From positions 765,314-829,313 of the forward strand of contig CAVSCX010000011.1 of assembly GCA_963726615.1 (NCBI GenBank): DNA of 64,000 nucleotides, in the 5' to 3' direction. Both the position numbers and the translations under genes were made by a program. The notes beneath the pieces were generated by a model. The model was not told where the DNA came from and did not search any database. It saw nothing but the letters and a program-made list of their open reading frames with translations. The stretch comes from CAWDZK01 sp963726615 (lineage in GTDB: Bacteria > Actinomycetota > Actinomycetes > JACCUZ01). Positions 32,586 through 41,264 of this stretch are shown here, piece by piece (the stretch's first letter is position 1; each line of letters begins with the position of its first letter).

Positions 32586-34073
32586 ATGTCACCACGAACA
32601 CGCGCACGCCCGTCCCTGCACCACGCCGTACGCCCGGTCCGCGGGCTGGCAGCCGCAGCCGCTGTCGCCGTCGTCCTGCCGCTCGCCGCCGCAGCGCCGG
32701 CCGCCGCCGCGCCGCCGGCCAACGACGCACGCGCGGCGGCGCAGGTCATCTCGTCCCTGCCCGCCACGATCCAGGGCACGACAGTGGACGCGTCGGTGGA
32801 GCCGGACGAGCCGTTCGGCTGCACCAGCGTCAAGAACTCGGTCTGGTACTCGTTCACGCCGACTCGGTCCCGGTCGATCCTGCTGGCCCTCGACGCGGCC
32901 GGCGACATGGACGCGTCCGTCGACGTGGTCACGCGGGTCCGGTCCCAGTTCTCGACGGCAGGCTGTTCGATCACCGGCCCGAAGGGCGACGCGACCCTCG
33001 ACCTGGACGTCACCGCCGGGACCCAGTACCTGATCAGGGTGGCGGCGCTCGCCAACTCGGTGGTCGACGCGTTCACCCTGCGCGTGGTCGCGCCGGACGA
33101 CCCGGCCACAGCCCCGGGGCAGCGACTGCCGAGCACCGGTGTCGCCTCGTCGGTGCAGCGCTTCGCCAACCAGGACGACGCCTGGTACGCCGACCTCGTC
33201 CGCGGCCGGACCTACCGGCTGAACTTCGTCACGGTCGGCGACTCGTGCGCGACCGTCGCGCTGTTCCCGGCCGGCACGAAGAGCTTCGGCTCCTCCGCGC
33301 CCCTGCGGCGCCGCTCGTGTGACGCGCACATGGTCTTCGTCGCCGACCGCGACGGGCGCTACCCGATCCTCGTCAACGCCCCGCGCTCGAGCCGCGAGGT
33401 CCTGAAGTACCGCCTCCGGGTCGGCCCCGCACTGGCCGACGACACCGCGCCCGGTGTCCGGCTCCTCGCAGACCAGGACGTCCGCGGCCGCCTGCGCGGC
33501 AGTGAGCTGGACGCCCTCGACCTGTACCGGTTCGGCGTCGCGCACCGCAGCGACATGCGGGTCCGGCTCGCCACCCGGAAGGGGTTCGAGGTCAGGCTGC
33601 TGTCCGCAGGGGGCCGCGTGCTCGCCCTCGGGTCGCACCGGCTCGACGCCCGGCTGGCCCGGGGTCGCTACTTCGTCGCCGTCTCGTCCGTCGACGGGGC
33701 CGACGGCACGTATGTCCTGCGTCGCCACGCCCGGACCATCACCACGGCCCGGGCCGTCGTCAACGGCCGGCGCAGCACGGCAGTCGGCTCCGGACGCACA
33801 GTCAGCCTGGCGGTGCGGGTCCGGCCCGCGGTCGACGGCCCGGTCACCCTCGTCGTCCAGCGGTTCGACCCGATCGACGGCTGGTTGTTCGCGGCCCGCT
33901 TCCACCCCCAGGCGTCGAACGGGCTGGCCCGGACGGCCTGGACCCCGCCGGCGCTCGGCCGCTACCGGGTCACGGGGAGGTTCGACGGCACCTTCCGCGC
34001 GAGCCCGTCGGACGGTGGCACCGCGTCCTTCGCGGTCGTGGAGCCGCTCGCGTTCACGGCACTCGCACGGTGA
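32586..34073 (+). CDS. Secreted PPC-like multidomain protein
   Basis: Secreted protein of 495 residues. Signal peptide about 1-40 with cleavage after AAAPAAAA. It has beta-rich PPC-like (prepeptidase C-terminal) domains: residues about 45-160 (NSVWYSFTPTRSR, GTQYLIRVA), about 165-280 and about 285-400 (DLYRFGVAHRSD, LARGRYFVAVSS). A last domain about 405-495 resembles an Ig/TIG-like extracellular module. Four Cys in the first two domains may form disulfides. No enzyme motif is seen, so binding or structural function is likely. ATG 32586 has GGGGAGG upstream. Its end overlaps the EEP gene antisense by 20 bp. Confidence 0.75.
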   Translation: MSPRTRARPSLHHAVRPVRGLAAAAAVAVVLPLAAAAPAAAAPPANDARAAAQVISSLPATIQGTTVDASVEPDEPFGCTSVKNSVWYSFTPTRSRSILLALDAAGDMDASVDVVTRVRSQFSTAGCSITGPKGDATLDLDVTAGTQYLIRVAALANSVVDAFTLRVVAPDDPATAPGQRLPSTGVASSVQRFANQDDAWYADLVRGRTYRLNFVTVGDSCATVALFPAGTKSFGSSAPLRRRSCDAHMVFVADRDGRYPILVNAPRSSREVLKYRLRVGPALADDTAPGVRLLADQDVRGRLRGSELDALDLYRFGVAHRSDMRVRLATRKGFEVRLLSAGGRVLALGSHRLDARLARGRYFVAVSSVDGADGTYVLRRHARTITTARAVVNGRRSTAVGSGRTVSLAVRVRPAVDGPVTLVVQRFDPIDGWLFAARFHPQASNGLARTAWTPPALGRYRVTGRFDGTFRASPSDGGTASFAVVEPLAFTALAR

Positions 34074-34731
34074 CCAGCACCGGGCGGTGGTCGCTGCCGG
34101 CCACCGCCCGGCGGTCGTCCACGACGTCGTACCCGACGACCTCGACGTGCCGGGTGGCGAAGGCGCCGTCGATGCGACGGTCCGGCCGGGCGGCGGGGAA
34201 CGTGTGCCCGCTGTCCGGCCCGAGGTCGCGCAGGCCCTGCTCGCCGAGGTAGGTCCACGCGGCGCGGCCGGGACGCTCGTTGAGGTCTCCCGCGGCGAAG
34301 GCGTGCTCGGCGCCGGCGGCCCGCAGCACCTGCACCCCCCGGCGGACCTGGTGCAGCCGCTGGGTCTCCGGCAGCGGCAGGTGCAGGCTGGCGACCGCCA
34401 GCCGGGCACCGGACTTGCGTACGACGGCCGCCGCGACCCCGCGGTCCGGCCAGCCGACCCGGTAGTGGGACAGCGCCAGCTCGGCGGAGCGCTCCACGTC
34501 GACCCGCAGGTGCGCCAGCAGCGCGGTGCCGCCGGTCGTCCCGCCGCCCGCGACGTACAGCAGCCCGCACTCGCGGGCCAGCCGGGCGCAGCGCGCGCGC
34601 CAGCGGAGGGTCTTCGGCGCCTCCTGCACGCACATCACGTCCGGGTCGAGGTCGCGCACCAGCGACGTGAGCGCCACGGTGTCGTCCTTCAGCCCGTGCA
34701 CGTTCCACGACAGCACCCGCAGCTCCGGCAT
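34054..34731 (-). CDS. Endonuclease/exonuclease/phosphatase (EEP) family hydrolase
   Basis: EEP-fold metallohydrolase of 225 residues without a signal peptide. Catalytic elements are visible in order: SWNVHGL (Asn10), CVQEAP (Glu37), AGDLNERPG, and the C-terminal GSDHRPVL (Asp-His pair). It may act on DNA, RNA or phospholipid head groups; the family is too broad to choose. ATG 34731 has a TAGGGT -10 box 7 nt upstream and no Shine-Dalgarno sequence, so it is probably leaderless. It is the downstream neighbour of the broken tadG-like gene. Confidence 0.84.
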   Translation of the reverse strand: MPELRVLSWNVHGLKDDTVALTSLVRDLDPDVMCVQEAPKTLRWRARCARLARECGLLYVAGGGTTGGTALLAHLRVDVERSAELALSHYRVGWPDRGVAAAVVRKSGARLAVASLHLPLPETQRLHQVRRGVQVLRAAGAEHAFAAGDLNERPGRAAWTYLGEQGLRDLGPDSGHTFPAARPDRRIDGAFATRHVEVVGYDVVDDRRAVAGSDHRPVLVTVRVP

Positions 34732-34738
34732 GCGGAGG

Positions 34739-34744
34739 ACCCTA
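34739..34744 (-). promoter_or_regulatory. -10 box of EEP hydrolase gene (leaderless)
   Basis: TAGGGT on the minus strand, 7 nt before ATG 34731. Confidence 0.45.
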
Positions 34745-34761
34745 CGGCGAGGGCGGAGCGG

Positions 34762-36040
34762 CTACTGCAGCAGCCGCACGTCGATCGGCCCCGGCACCGA
34801 AGCCGCTCCCGACGACGTCACCTGCACGGTGCTGTCCCGTGCGACGGTCAAGCTCGTCGACAGCCGTTCGCGCGCCCACGAACAACTGCGCCGAGGTGCC
34901 GAGCTGCACCGTGGCCTGCCGGGCGTACAAGGAGCCCGAGACGCTGACAGATGCCGTTGATGATCGAACCTGTTGCGGCGTGATGGCCGGGTCGGCCACG
35001 ATGCTGAAGCGGCGAGGCAGTGGCGCCGCTGAGTCGTCACGTCACCGCCGTGGTCAACTCTGAAGCGGGCGCCATTGCCGCGGCCCGGGGCACAGTTGCG
35101 GCGTGTGGTTGCCGCAGACCAAGTAGAGCGTTGCGGACACGCTGGACAGAGAGCCCGTGGAGAACGCACCCGGAGTCGGCGAGTCGACCATGATGTGCCA
35201 CTCGCGCTGACACGGCCCGCGACGTCGATGGTTCGGTACGACCCCTCGGGCGAGTGTGGGCGACTGCCCGGTCCGGTCCCGCACGTGACGGTTACGTCAG
35301 GAGCCGGCGCCGGGAACGCGGGGGAGCAGCGACCCGGCGAACGGGTCGCGAGGGCGGGCTGCCGACCAGCGGGTCAGGGGTGTACGGACCGGTGGCCGGG
35401 TTCGGAGTCGAGGCGAAAGTGATCACCCCGCCGTCCTGCACGTCGAGGAAGCCGTTGTCGGACCCGCCGGTGCGGACCCGGCCGGTGGCCGCCGCGAACG
35501 AGTCGCCGCCGCGGAGGGTGACCGGGCCGCGGGTGTCCAGCCCGGACAGGACGCACAGCCCGCAGCCGGGAACAGGTTCGCGGCGGACCTGCGCCTGGGC
35601 ACGACCGCTGACCTGGATGCCGTCGTAGCCGAAGATGGCGCCCAGCCCGACGACGGACTTCCTCGGCGGAAGCACGACCTGCACCTTGTCGGCGCTGGTC
35701 GCGAAGTCGTGGAACTGGATGCAGGTGGAGCTGACGGTGCTCCACCCGGGCGGCACGGTCGCTGAACAGCCCGCCCAGTCGCCGTTGGAGGTGCCGAAGT
35801 TGTCGCTGGCGTAGCTCGACGCACCGCGACGTCGGCCTCGGCCAAAGTGCCGCCGTCCGCCAGCCTGCTCGCGCCGGCCAGCGAGGACGCGTCGGCGGTG
35901 TCCTGTGCGAGCGCACGCAGGTTGCGGGCGTCGCCGAGGTCGACCACGATCGCCGCGAACCCGAACATGGCAATGGCGAACGCCGCGACCAGGATGGCGA
36001 TGGCACCCTCGTCGCGTCGGGCCGACGCTAGACGCACCAC
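34762..36040 (-). pseudogene. TadG-like pilus assembly gene broken by about six frameshifts
   Basis: Read as one protein of about 425 residues, the sequence has an N-terminal TadG-type anchor (GAIAILVAAFAIAMFGFAA, then VVDLGDARNLRALAQDTADA) and later beta-rich segments ending PGPIDVRLLQ. To keep this reading the frame must change near 35830, 35320, 35195, 35085, 35040 and 34875. Four shifts look like single-base losses and two like gains. Segments between shifts keep strong protein character, for example TSADKVQVVLPPRKSVVG and ATVQLGTSAQLFVGA. Decay is therefore recent, or the shifts are assembly errors. ATG 36040 overlaps the tadE stop. Confidence 0.75.
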
Positions 36041-36546
36041 GACCAGCCGCCCGGCGGGCCGGACGGGGTGGTGCCCGCGAGGCCGACGCCGTTCGACGTC
36101 GGGGGGTCGTCCTGTTCTATCCGCATCCGCAGCGCGGTCTGGGTGGTGCCACCACCGGGCAGCGGCGAGAGCCCGGTGACGCCCTGGCCGGTGACCACCA
36201 CGCAGACGAGCAGCGAGTCGCCCTGGTTCCAGCCGTCCGGCGCGGTCACCCGGGCGTACGTGTCACCGGCTGTCGCGCCCGTCTCCTTGACGGCGAGGCA
36301 AGCCAGCTTGCGCACCGTCGCCGATGGTCCGGAGGCGCTGAGCCCCGAGCAGTCGCCGGCGTCGTAGTTCTCCACCACGCCCTGTCTCGCAGCTTCGCGG
36401 ACGCCGGAGCGGGCGCCCAGGGAGTTGGCGAAGTAGAGGCCGTAGTCGATGATCCCGAAGACGAGGATCAGGAGCACCGGCACGACCAGGGCGAACTCGA
36501 GCGCCGCCGCGCCGCTGTCGCGGCCGGGTCCCGGCTTCCTCGTCAT
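36028..36546 (-). CDS. tadE: TadE-like pseudopilin
   Basis: TadE-family protein of 172 residues for Tad/Flp pilus assembly. The signature GAAALEFALVVPVLLILVFGIIDYG spans about 12-36: a short basic lead, Glu after Ala-Leu, and one long helix; given in parts, AALEFALVVPVLLIL then FGIID. The rest is a periplasmic or cell-surface domain with three Cys. ATG 36546 follows GGGCGGGA. Its stop overlaps the tadG-like start by 13 bp, so the two formed an operon. It lies 7 kb from the main tad operon and on the opposite strand. Confidence 0.84.
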   Translation of the reverse strand: MTRKPGPGRDSGAAALEFALVVPVLLILVFGIIDYGLYFANSLGARSGVREAARQGVVENYDAGDCSGLSASGPSATVRKLACLAVKETGATAGDTYARVTAPDGWNQGDSLLVCVVVTGQGVTGLSPLPGGGTTQTALRMRIEQDDPPTSNGVGLAGTTPSGPPGGWSWCV

Positions 36547-36695
36547 GTCGTCCCGCCCCAAGGCTCCGCTCTCACCGCACCGCATGACGGCAGGCGTGTC
36601 CACCGGCCGGTCTTTCGGCGTGTCCACTCTGCTGCATCGTCGCAGGTCCTGGGCGGGTTTAGCGAGATTGGCGGGGACCGCTCACCGGCAGCCTG

Positions 36696-37643
36696 TCACC
36701 GGAGCCGGGCCAGGTCGGCGGCCCCGACCAGGCCGGCGTCGTTGCCGAGCTGGGCCGAGAGGACCTGCGCGGTCGGGCGCCTCCCCCGGCCGGTGAGCAG
36801 CTCCTCGAACGCCGCCCGGGCGGGCGTCAGCACCAGGTCGCCGGCCTCGGAGACGCCGCCGCCGAGCACGAAGCACTCCGGGTCGAGCACCGCGGCGAGG
36901 TCGGCGAGGCCCTGGCCGAGCCAGTGCCCCAGGGCGTCGAAGGCCGCCTTGGCGACGACGTCCCCGCTGCGCGCGGCCTCGGTGACGTGCTCGCCGGAGA
37001 TGCCCTCCGGTGTCCCGTCGCCGAGCCCGAGCAGGGTCTCCGCGTCCGCCCGTGACTCCGCCGCCCGCTCCCTGGCGTCGCGGACCAGCGCGCCGCCGCT
37101 CGCGTACTGCTCCCAGCAGCCCCGCTGCCCGCAGCCGCAGAGCCGGCCCCCCTCGACCATCTGGATGTGGCCGATCTCGGCGCCGACGCCGTAGCCGCCC
37201 CGGTAGAGCTCACCGTCCACCACGATGCCGCCGCCGACACCGGTGCCGACGGTGACGCAGACGATGAAGCGCTGCCCGCGGCCGGCGCCGAACCGGGCCT
37301 CGCCCCACGCCGCGGCGTTGGCGTCGTTCTCCACCACCACCGGGAGCCCGACCCGCTGCTCGACCTCGGCGCGCAGCGGGCCGTCGCGCCAGCCGAGCAG
37401 GTTGGGCGCGAAGTAGACGACGGAGCGGGCCGCGTCGACGAAGCCCGCGATGCCGATGCCGACCGCCTCGACCTCGTGCCCGGCCCGCAGCGTCGCGATG
37501 ACCGAGGTGATTGCCGACGTGGTCGCCTCGGCGTCGCGCGCCGGCGTGTCCACGCGGTGCTGGGCGAGGATCCTGCCGTCCTGGTCGACGACGCCACCGG
37601 CGACCTTGGTCCCGCCGACGTCGACCCCGACCGTCAGGCTCAT
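36696..37643 (-). CDS. ROK family glucokinase
   Basis: ROK kinase of 315 residues. DVGGTKVAGGVV (7-18) is the phosphate-binding segment, ENDANAAAWGE holds the catalytic Asp region, and the zinc-binding ROK motif is CGCGQRGCWEQYASG. It likely phosphorylates glucose with ATP (or polyphosphate in some actinobacterial relatives). ATG 37643 overlaps the stop of the upstream gene (ATGA), which indicates coupling with the 37640-37945 and SRPBCC genes. A regulatory HTH is absent, so it is an enzyme rather than a ROK repressor. Confidence 0.92.
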   Translation of the reverse strand: MSLTVGVDVGGTKVAGGVVDQDGRILAQHRVDTPARDAEATTSAITSVIATLRAGHEVEAVGIGIAGFVDAARSVVYFAPNLLGWRDGPLRAEVEQRVGLPVVVENDANAAAWGEARFGAGRGQRFIVCVTVGTGVGGGIVVDGELYRGGYGVGAEIGHIQMVEGGRLCGCGQRGCWEQYASGGALVRDARERAAESRADAETLLGLGDGTPEGISGEHVTEAARSGDVVAKAAFDALGHWLGQGLADLAAVLDPECFVLGGGVSEAGDLVLTPARAAFEELLTGRGRRPTAQVLSAQLGNDAGLVGAADLARLR

Positions 37644-37945
37644 CGACGCCGGCTGGTGTCGAGCGCGCGCAGCGCGGCGCCCAACGACGACACGGCGTCG
37701 GCCACGTGCTCGTACACCTCGGGGCTGACGTCGGACAGCGCGCGCCGGACCCGGCAGACCGGGCAGCCCTGGCACTCCGGCGGGGTCTCCTCGGCGGTGG
37801 CCTCGGCCCAGACGTCGTCCCGGCCGGCGGAACGCGATGACTGCGCCGACAGCCAGAGGTGCGCGACGTCGACGAGCTTCGCGGCCTCCTCGGCCATCGA
37901 GCCGTGCGGCGGGTGCCGGTCGTTCGACCGGGCGCTGTCGGTCAC
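37640..37945 (-). CDS. Small acidic Cys-containing protein (DUF5304-like)
   Basis: Protein of 101 residues, acidic and helical, with a CQGCPVCRVRRAL segment (about 58-70) that may bind zinc or sit near a metal site. The family appears restricted to Actinobacteria and has no assigned role. GTG 37945 is 6 nt from the end of the SRPBCC gene upstream and the gene overlaps the glucokinase start, so it is the middle of a three-gene unit. Confidence 0.68.
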   Translation of the reverse strand: MTDSARSNDRHPPHGSMAEEAAKLVDVAHLWLSAQSSRSAGRDDVWAEATAEETPPECQGCPVCRVRRALSDVSPEVYEHVADAVSSLGAALRALDTSRRR

Positions 37946-37950
37946 CGTCG

Positions 37951-38388
37951 TCAGCCCTCGACCCTCTTCTTGAGCTCCTTGAGAGCCGTGTCGATGATGA
38001 CCTTCTCGGCCTTGCGCTTGATCATGCCGAGCATCGGGATCTTCACGTCGACGGCGAGCTGGTAGGTCACCGTCGTCGAGCCGTCGCCGTTGTCGGCCAG
38101 GAGGTAGGCCCCGTCCATGGCCTTCATGATCTGCTCGGCCTCGACCAGGCTCCAGCGCACCTCCTGCTCGCCCTTCCAGGTGTACGCCAGGGTGTAGGAG
38201 TCCTTGATCGCACCGGCGTCAAGCTGGAACCAGACCTCCTCGGCCCGGCCGTCCGCGGCCGCCGAGCGCACCTCGACCTGCTTCACGGCGCCGGTCCACT
38301 CCGGGTAGGCGTCGAAGTCGGCGATCACGGCCATGACGTCGCCGGCCGCGGCGTCGACGGTGATGCTGGACTCGGTGCGCTCCGCCAT
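37951..38388 (-). CDS. SRPBCC (START-like) family protein
   Basis: Small START/Bet v1-like protein of 145 residues resembling Rv2185c (TB16.3) of M. tuberculosis. The pattern AGDVMAVIADFDAYPEWTG near residues 16-34, then the helix KVIIDTALKELKKRV at the C-terminus, is typical of the polyketide cyclase/dehydrase and lipid-transport superfamily. It probably binds a hydrophobic ligand; no enzyme residues can be assigned. The gene order SRPBCC - fadD15-like also matches mycobacteria. Confidence 0.86.
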   Translation of the reverse strand: MAERTESSITVDAAAGDVMAVIADFDAYPEWTGAVKQVEVRSAAADGRAEEVWFQLDAGAIKDSYTLAYTWKGEQEVRWSLVEAEQIMKAMDGAYLLADNGDGSTTVTYQLAVDVKIPMLGMIKRKAEKVIIDTALKELKKRVEG

Positions 38389-38436
38389 GCGGCAGAGGCT
38401 ACTGGAGCGGTTCGCGGCCGCCCCGCACAGTGCCGG

Positions 38437-38928
38437 TCAGACCAGCGCGCCCAGCACGGCCATCACCACGAAGCACAGCAGCATCGCCCCGACGGCGCCG
38501 CCGACCATCAGCGCGGCCCGCTTGCCGGACGTGTCGACGAGCTTCGACGCCGCTCCGAACGGGCTGCCGCTCTCGCGCGCGGCCAGCTCGGCGACGAGCT
38601 CGTCGGCGAGCCGGGCCACCTCCTCCGGCGACGCGGGGGCCGCGGGACCCCGGCGGCGTGCATGCTTCCCGCCGGCCGCAGCCCCGTCGGCTGTCGGCCC
38701 GTCGGCTGTCGACCCGTCGGCTGTCGCCGCCTCCGTCGCGCCGGCGTCGGCCGTCGCGGTTGCCGGGTCCGGCTCGACGGCCGCGACCGGCTCGGGTGCG
38801 GGCGGGGCAGGCGGCGGGGGTCGCAGGTCGGCGTAGCAGAGCGAGCACCACTCGGTGCCGGCGCGCACGGACGCCGAGCACTGCGGGCAGCGCACGCCCG
38901 ACTCGGGCGACTCGGTCGAGAGGCTCAC
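38437..38928 (-). CDS. Zinc-ribbon membrane protein of unknown function
   Basis: Protein of 163 residues. Two CxxC pairs (CPQC and CSLC) in the first 30 residues make a zinc ribbon. A low-complexity Ala/Pro/Asp-rich stretch follows, partly built of three 15-bp repeats at 38684-38728, then a helical part and one C-terminal transmembrane helix (about 142-161). GTG 38928 overlaps by four bases the stop of the SRPBCC gene next to it. Function unknown; a regulatory or envelope role is possible. Confidence 0.65.
   Translation of the reverse strand: MSLSTESPESGVRCPQCSASVRAGTEWCSLCYADLRPPPPAPPAPEPVAAVEPDPATATADAGATEAATADGSTADGPTADGAAAGGKHARRRGPAAPASPEEVARLADELVAELAARESGSPFGAASKLVDTSGKRAALMVGGAVGAMLLCFVVMAVLGALV
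38684..38728 (-). repeat. Three 15-bp tandem repeats
   Basis: CCGTCGGCTGTCG followed by two variable bases occurs three times in frame, encoding ADGST/ADGPT/ADGAA-like blocks of the zinc-ribbon protein linker. Confidence 0.7.
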
Positions 38929-39293
38929 GTCTCCCTGTCGACCGCCTCCAGCCGGTCCTTGAGCGCGAACGCGACGGCCTTCCAGGCCCGCACCCGCCGG
39001 TCCCGCGAGCGCGCCGCCCGGCGCGCGGGCCGCGGGTCCGGCCCCGGCCGCAGGTACCAGTGCAGGACCGTGCCGCCCGGGCACGGCTCCAGCCAGATCT
39101 CCATGCTGCCGGTGACAGCACCGCGCACCGCCCACCGGACCCCCTCGACCCCCCGGTCGCGGGTGACCTCGACCTGCAGGTCCGGCCACCACTCCGGCCA
39201 GCGGGCGGGGTCCCCGACCACGGCCGCTAACACCTCCGGCGGGCGGGCCACGAACGTGTCGTCGGCGATGTCCACACCGGGTCGCACGGGCAT
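38925..39293 (-). CDS. SRPBCC family protein (second copy)
   Basis: Small START-like protein of 122 residues. Segments DDTFVARPPEVLAAVVGDPA, RWPEWWPDLQVEV and the tryptophan-rich VLHWYLRP are those of the polyketide cyclase-like superfamily. It overlaps the zinc-ribbon gene (GTGA). ATG 39293 is the first start that leaves the domain intact. It is divergent from the acyl-CoA ligase gene, consistent with a lipid-related role, but the ligand is unknown. The 112-bp gap holds a CTGACC / TAGGGT pair that may serve the ligase. Confidence 0.72.
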   Translation of the reverse strand: MPVRPGVDIADDTFVARPPEVLAAVVGDPARWPEWWPDLQVEVTRDRGVEGVRWAVRGAVTGSMEIWLEPCPGGTVLHWYLRPGPDPRPARRAARSRDRRVRAWKAVAFALKDRLEAVDRET

Positions 39294-39323
39294 GACGCCA
39301 GGATGCCGGGCCGGGCGGAAGGG

Positions 39324-39353
39324 CTGACCGGCAGGGCTACCGGCAAGTAGGGT
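39324..39353 (+). promoter_or_regulatory. Possible promoter of acyl-CoA ligase gene
   Basis: CTGACC near 39324-39329 and TAGGGT near 39348-39353 are about 18 bp apart, about 50 bp before GTG 39406. Confidence 0.35.
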
Positions 39354-39405
39354 CGCGGCACAGGCACCTGCAGCACAGCGGGACGACCCGAGGAGCGCAC
39401 CGAAC

Positions 39406-41211
39406 GTGGACGAGTACACCTCACCCGTGCTGGCGCCGCCGGCGACCACCGGGAACCTGAGCGACATCGTCGTCGACAACGCGGTGCAGGCCCCGCACAA
39501 GGTGATCTTCCGGCGACGCTCGGGCGACCGCTGGCTCGACGTCACGTGCAGCGAGTTCCTCACCCAGGTCAACGGCGTCGCCAAGGGCCTGATCGCGGCG
39601 GGTGTCGGCGTCGGCGACCGGGTCGGCCTGATGTCGAAGACGCGCTACGAGTGGACCCTGGTCGACTTCGCCATCTGGACTGCGGGTGCGGTGACCGTGC
39701 CGCTCTACGAGACGTCGTCGGCCGAGCAGGTCCAGTGGATCCTCAGCGACTCCGGCGCCGTGGCCTGCATCCTCGAGACGCCCGAGCACCTGGCCGTCGT
39801 CAACGAGGTGCGGGGCACGCTCGGTGACCTCGACAACGTGTGGACGATCGACGCCGGCGCCGTCGACGACCTCACGGCCGCCGGTCACGACGTCGCGGAC
39901 AGTGACCTGGACGCACGCCGGACCGCCGCCGGGCCGGACGACCTGGCGACGATCATCTACACCTCGGGCACCACCGGCCGGCCGAAGGGCTGCGAGCTCA
40001 GCCACGGCAACTTCCTGTTCGAGGCGGCCAACGTCATCAGCACCAAGGATGCCGACGCGACGCTGGCGAACGTGTTCCGGGACGAGGGCGCCTCGACCCT
40101 GCTGTTCCTCCCGCTCGCGCACGTGTTCGCGCGGATGATCGAGGTCGGTGTGGTGATGGCACGGGGCGAGCTGGGCCACACCGCCGACATCAAGAACCTG
40201 CTCGCGGACCTCGCGACGTTCAAGCCGACGTTCATCCTGTCCGTCCCCCGGGTGTTCGAGAAGGTCTACAACTCGGCCGCCCAGAAGGCCGAGGCGGAGG
40301 GGAAGGGCAAGATCTTCCACGCGGCGGCCGACACCGCGATCGCCTACAGCGAGGCGCTGGACCACGGCGGGGCAGGCTTCGCGCTCCGGGCCAAGCACGC
40401 CGTGTTCGACAAGCTGGTCTACGGCAAGCTGCGGGCTGCCCTCGGCGGTCGCGTCCGCTGGGCCGTCTCCGGCGGGGCTCCCCTCGGACCACGTCTCGGC
40501 CACTTCTTCCGCGGCATCGGTCTCACCGTCCTCGAGGGCTACGGCCTGACCGAGACCTCGGCCGCGGCCACGGTGTGCACCCCCGGGATGATGAAGATCG
40601 GGACCGTCGGCCGCCCGCTCGGCGGCGTCACCGTCCGGATCGCCGACGACGGCGAGATCCAGGTGAAGGGCGGCATGGTCTTCCAGGGCTACTACAACAA
40701 CGAGGCGGCGACCGCCGAAGCCTTGCGCGACGGCTGGTTCTCCACGGGTGACATCGGCGAGCTGGACGAGGACGGCTGCCTGCGCATCACCGGCCGGAAG
40801 AAGGAGCTCATCGTCACCGCCGCCGGCAAGAACGTCGCGCCCGCGGTGCTCGAGGACAGGCTCCGGGCGCACCGGCTCGTGAGCCAGTGCATCGTCGTCG
40901 GCGACGCCCAGCCGTACATCGCCGGCCTGGTCACCCTGGACGAGGAGGCCCTCCCCCCGTGGCTCGAGCAGCACGGCAAGGGCGGCATGTCGCTGGCCCA
41001 GGCCGCCGAGGACCCGGAGGTCATCGCCGAGATCCAGACGGCCGTCGACGACGCCAACAAGGCCGTCTCGAAGGCCGAGGCGATCAAGAAGTTCAAGATC
41101 CTCCCGGCCGAGTGGACCGAGCAGAGCGGTGCCCTGACGCCGTCGATGAAGCTCAAGCGGGGCGTCGTCATGAAGGAGCACGCCGCCGAGGTGGACGCGC
41201 TCTACTCCTAG
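39406..41211 (+). CDS. Long-chain fatty acid-CoA ligase (AMP-forming)
   Basis: ANL-superfamily ligase of 601 residues, near FadD15 (Rv2187) in gene order and architecture. The AMP motif IIYTSGTTGRPKG is at about 182-195, GYGLTETSA near 379-387 is the second core motif, and TGDIGELDEDGCLRITGRKK near 450 is the hinge/linker. ALTPSMKLKRG near the C-terminus has the catalytic Lys. It activates free fatty acids to acyl-AMP then acyl-CoA. The start is GTG 39406. Its neighbours on the minus strand are the two SRPBCC genes. Confidence 0.93.
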   Translation: MDEYTSPVLAPPATTGNLSDIVVDNAVQAPHKVIFRRRSGDRWLDVTCSEFLTQVNGVAKGLIAAGVGVGDRVGLMSKTRYEWTLVDFAIWTAGAVTVPLYETSSAEQVQWILSDSGAVACILETPEHLAVVNEVRGTLGDLDNVWTIDAGAVDDLTAAGHDVADSDLDARRTAAGPDDLATIIYTSGTTGRPKGCELSHGNFLFEAANVISTKDADATLANVFRDEGASTLLFLPLAHVFARMIEVGVVMARGELGHTADIKNLLADLATFKPTFILSVPRVFEKVYNSAAQKAEAEGKGKIFHAAADTAIAYSEALDHGGAGFALRAKHAVFDKLVYGKLRAALGGRVRWAVSGGAPLGPRLGHFFRGIGLTVLEGYGLTETSAAATVCTPGMMKIGTVGRPLGGVTVRIADDGEIQVKGGMVFQGYYNNEAATAEALRDGWFSTGDIGELDEDGCLRITGRKKELIVTAAGKNVAPAVLEDRLRAHRLVSQCIVVGDAQPYIAGLVTLDEEALPPWLEQHGKGGMSLAQAAEDPEVIAEIQTAVDDANKAVSKAEAIKKFKILPAEWTEQSGALTPSMKLKRGVVMKEHAAEVDALYS

Positions 41212-41264
41212 GAAGTACCCGGGACGGCACCCACGTCGGCGTCGGGTGAGTCAGACTCCTGCGC

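Noticed and set aside
36547..36695. Separate small gene between tadE and the glucokinase gene
   Set aside because: The open frame is the tadE upstream reading; no start with a Shine-Dalgarno and no conserved product.
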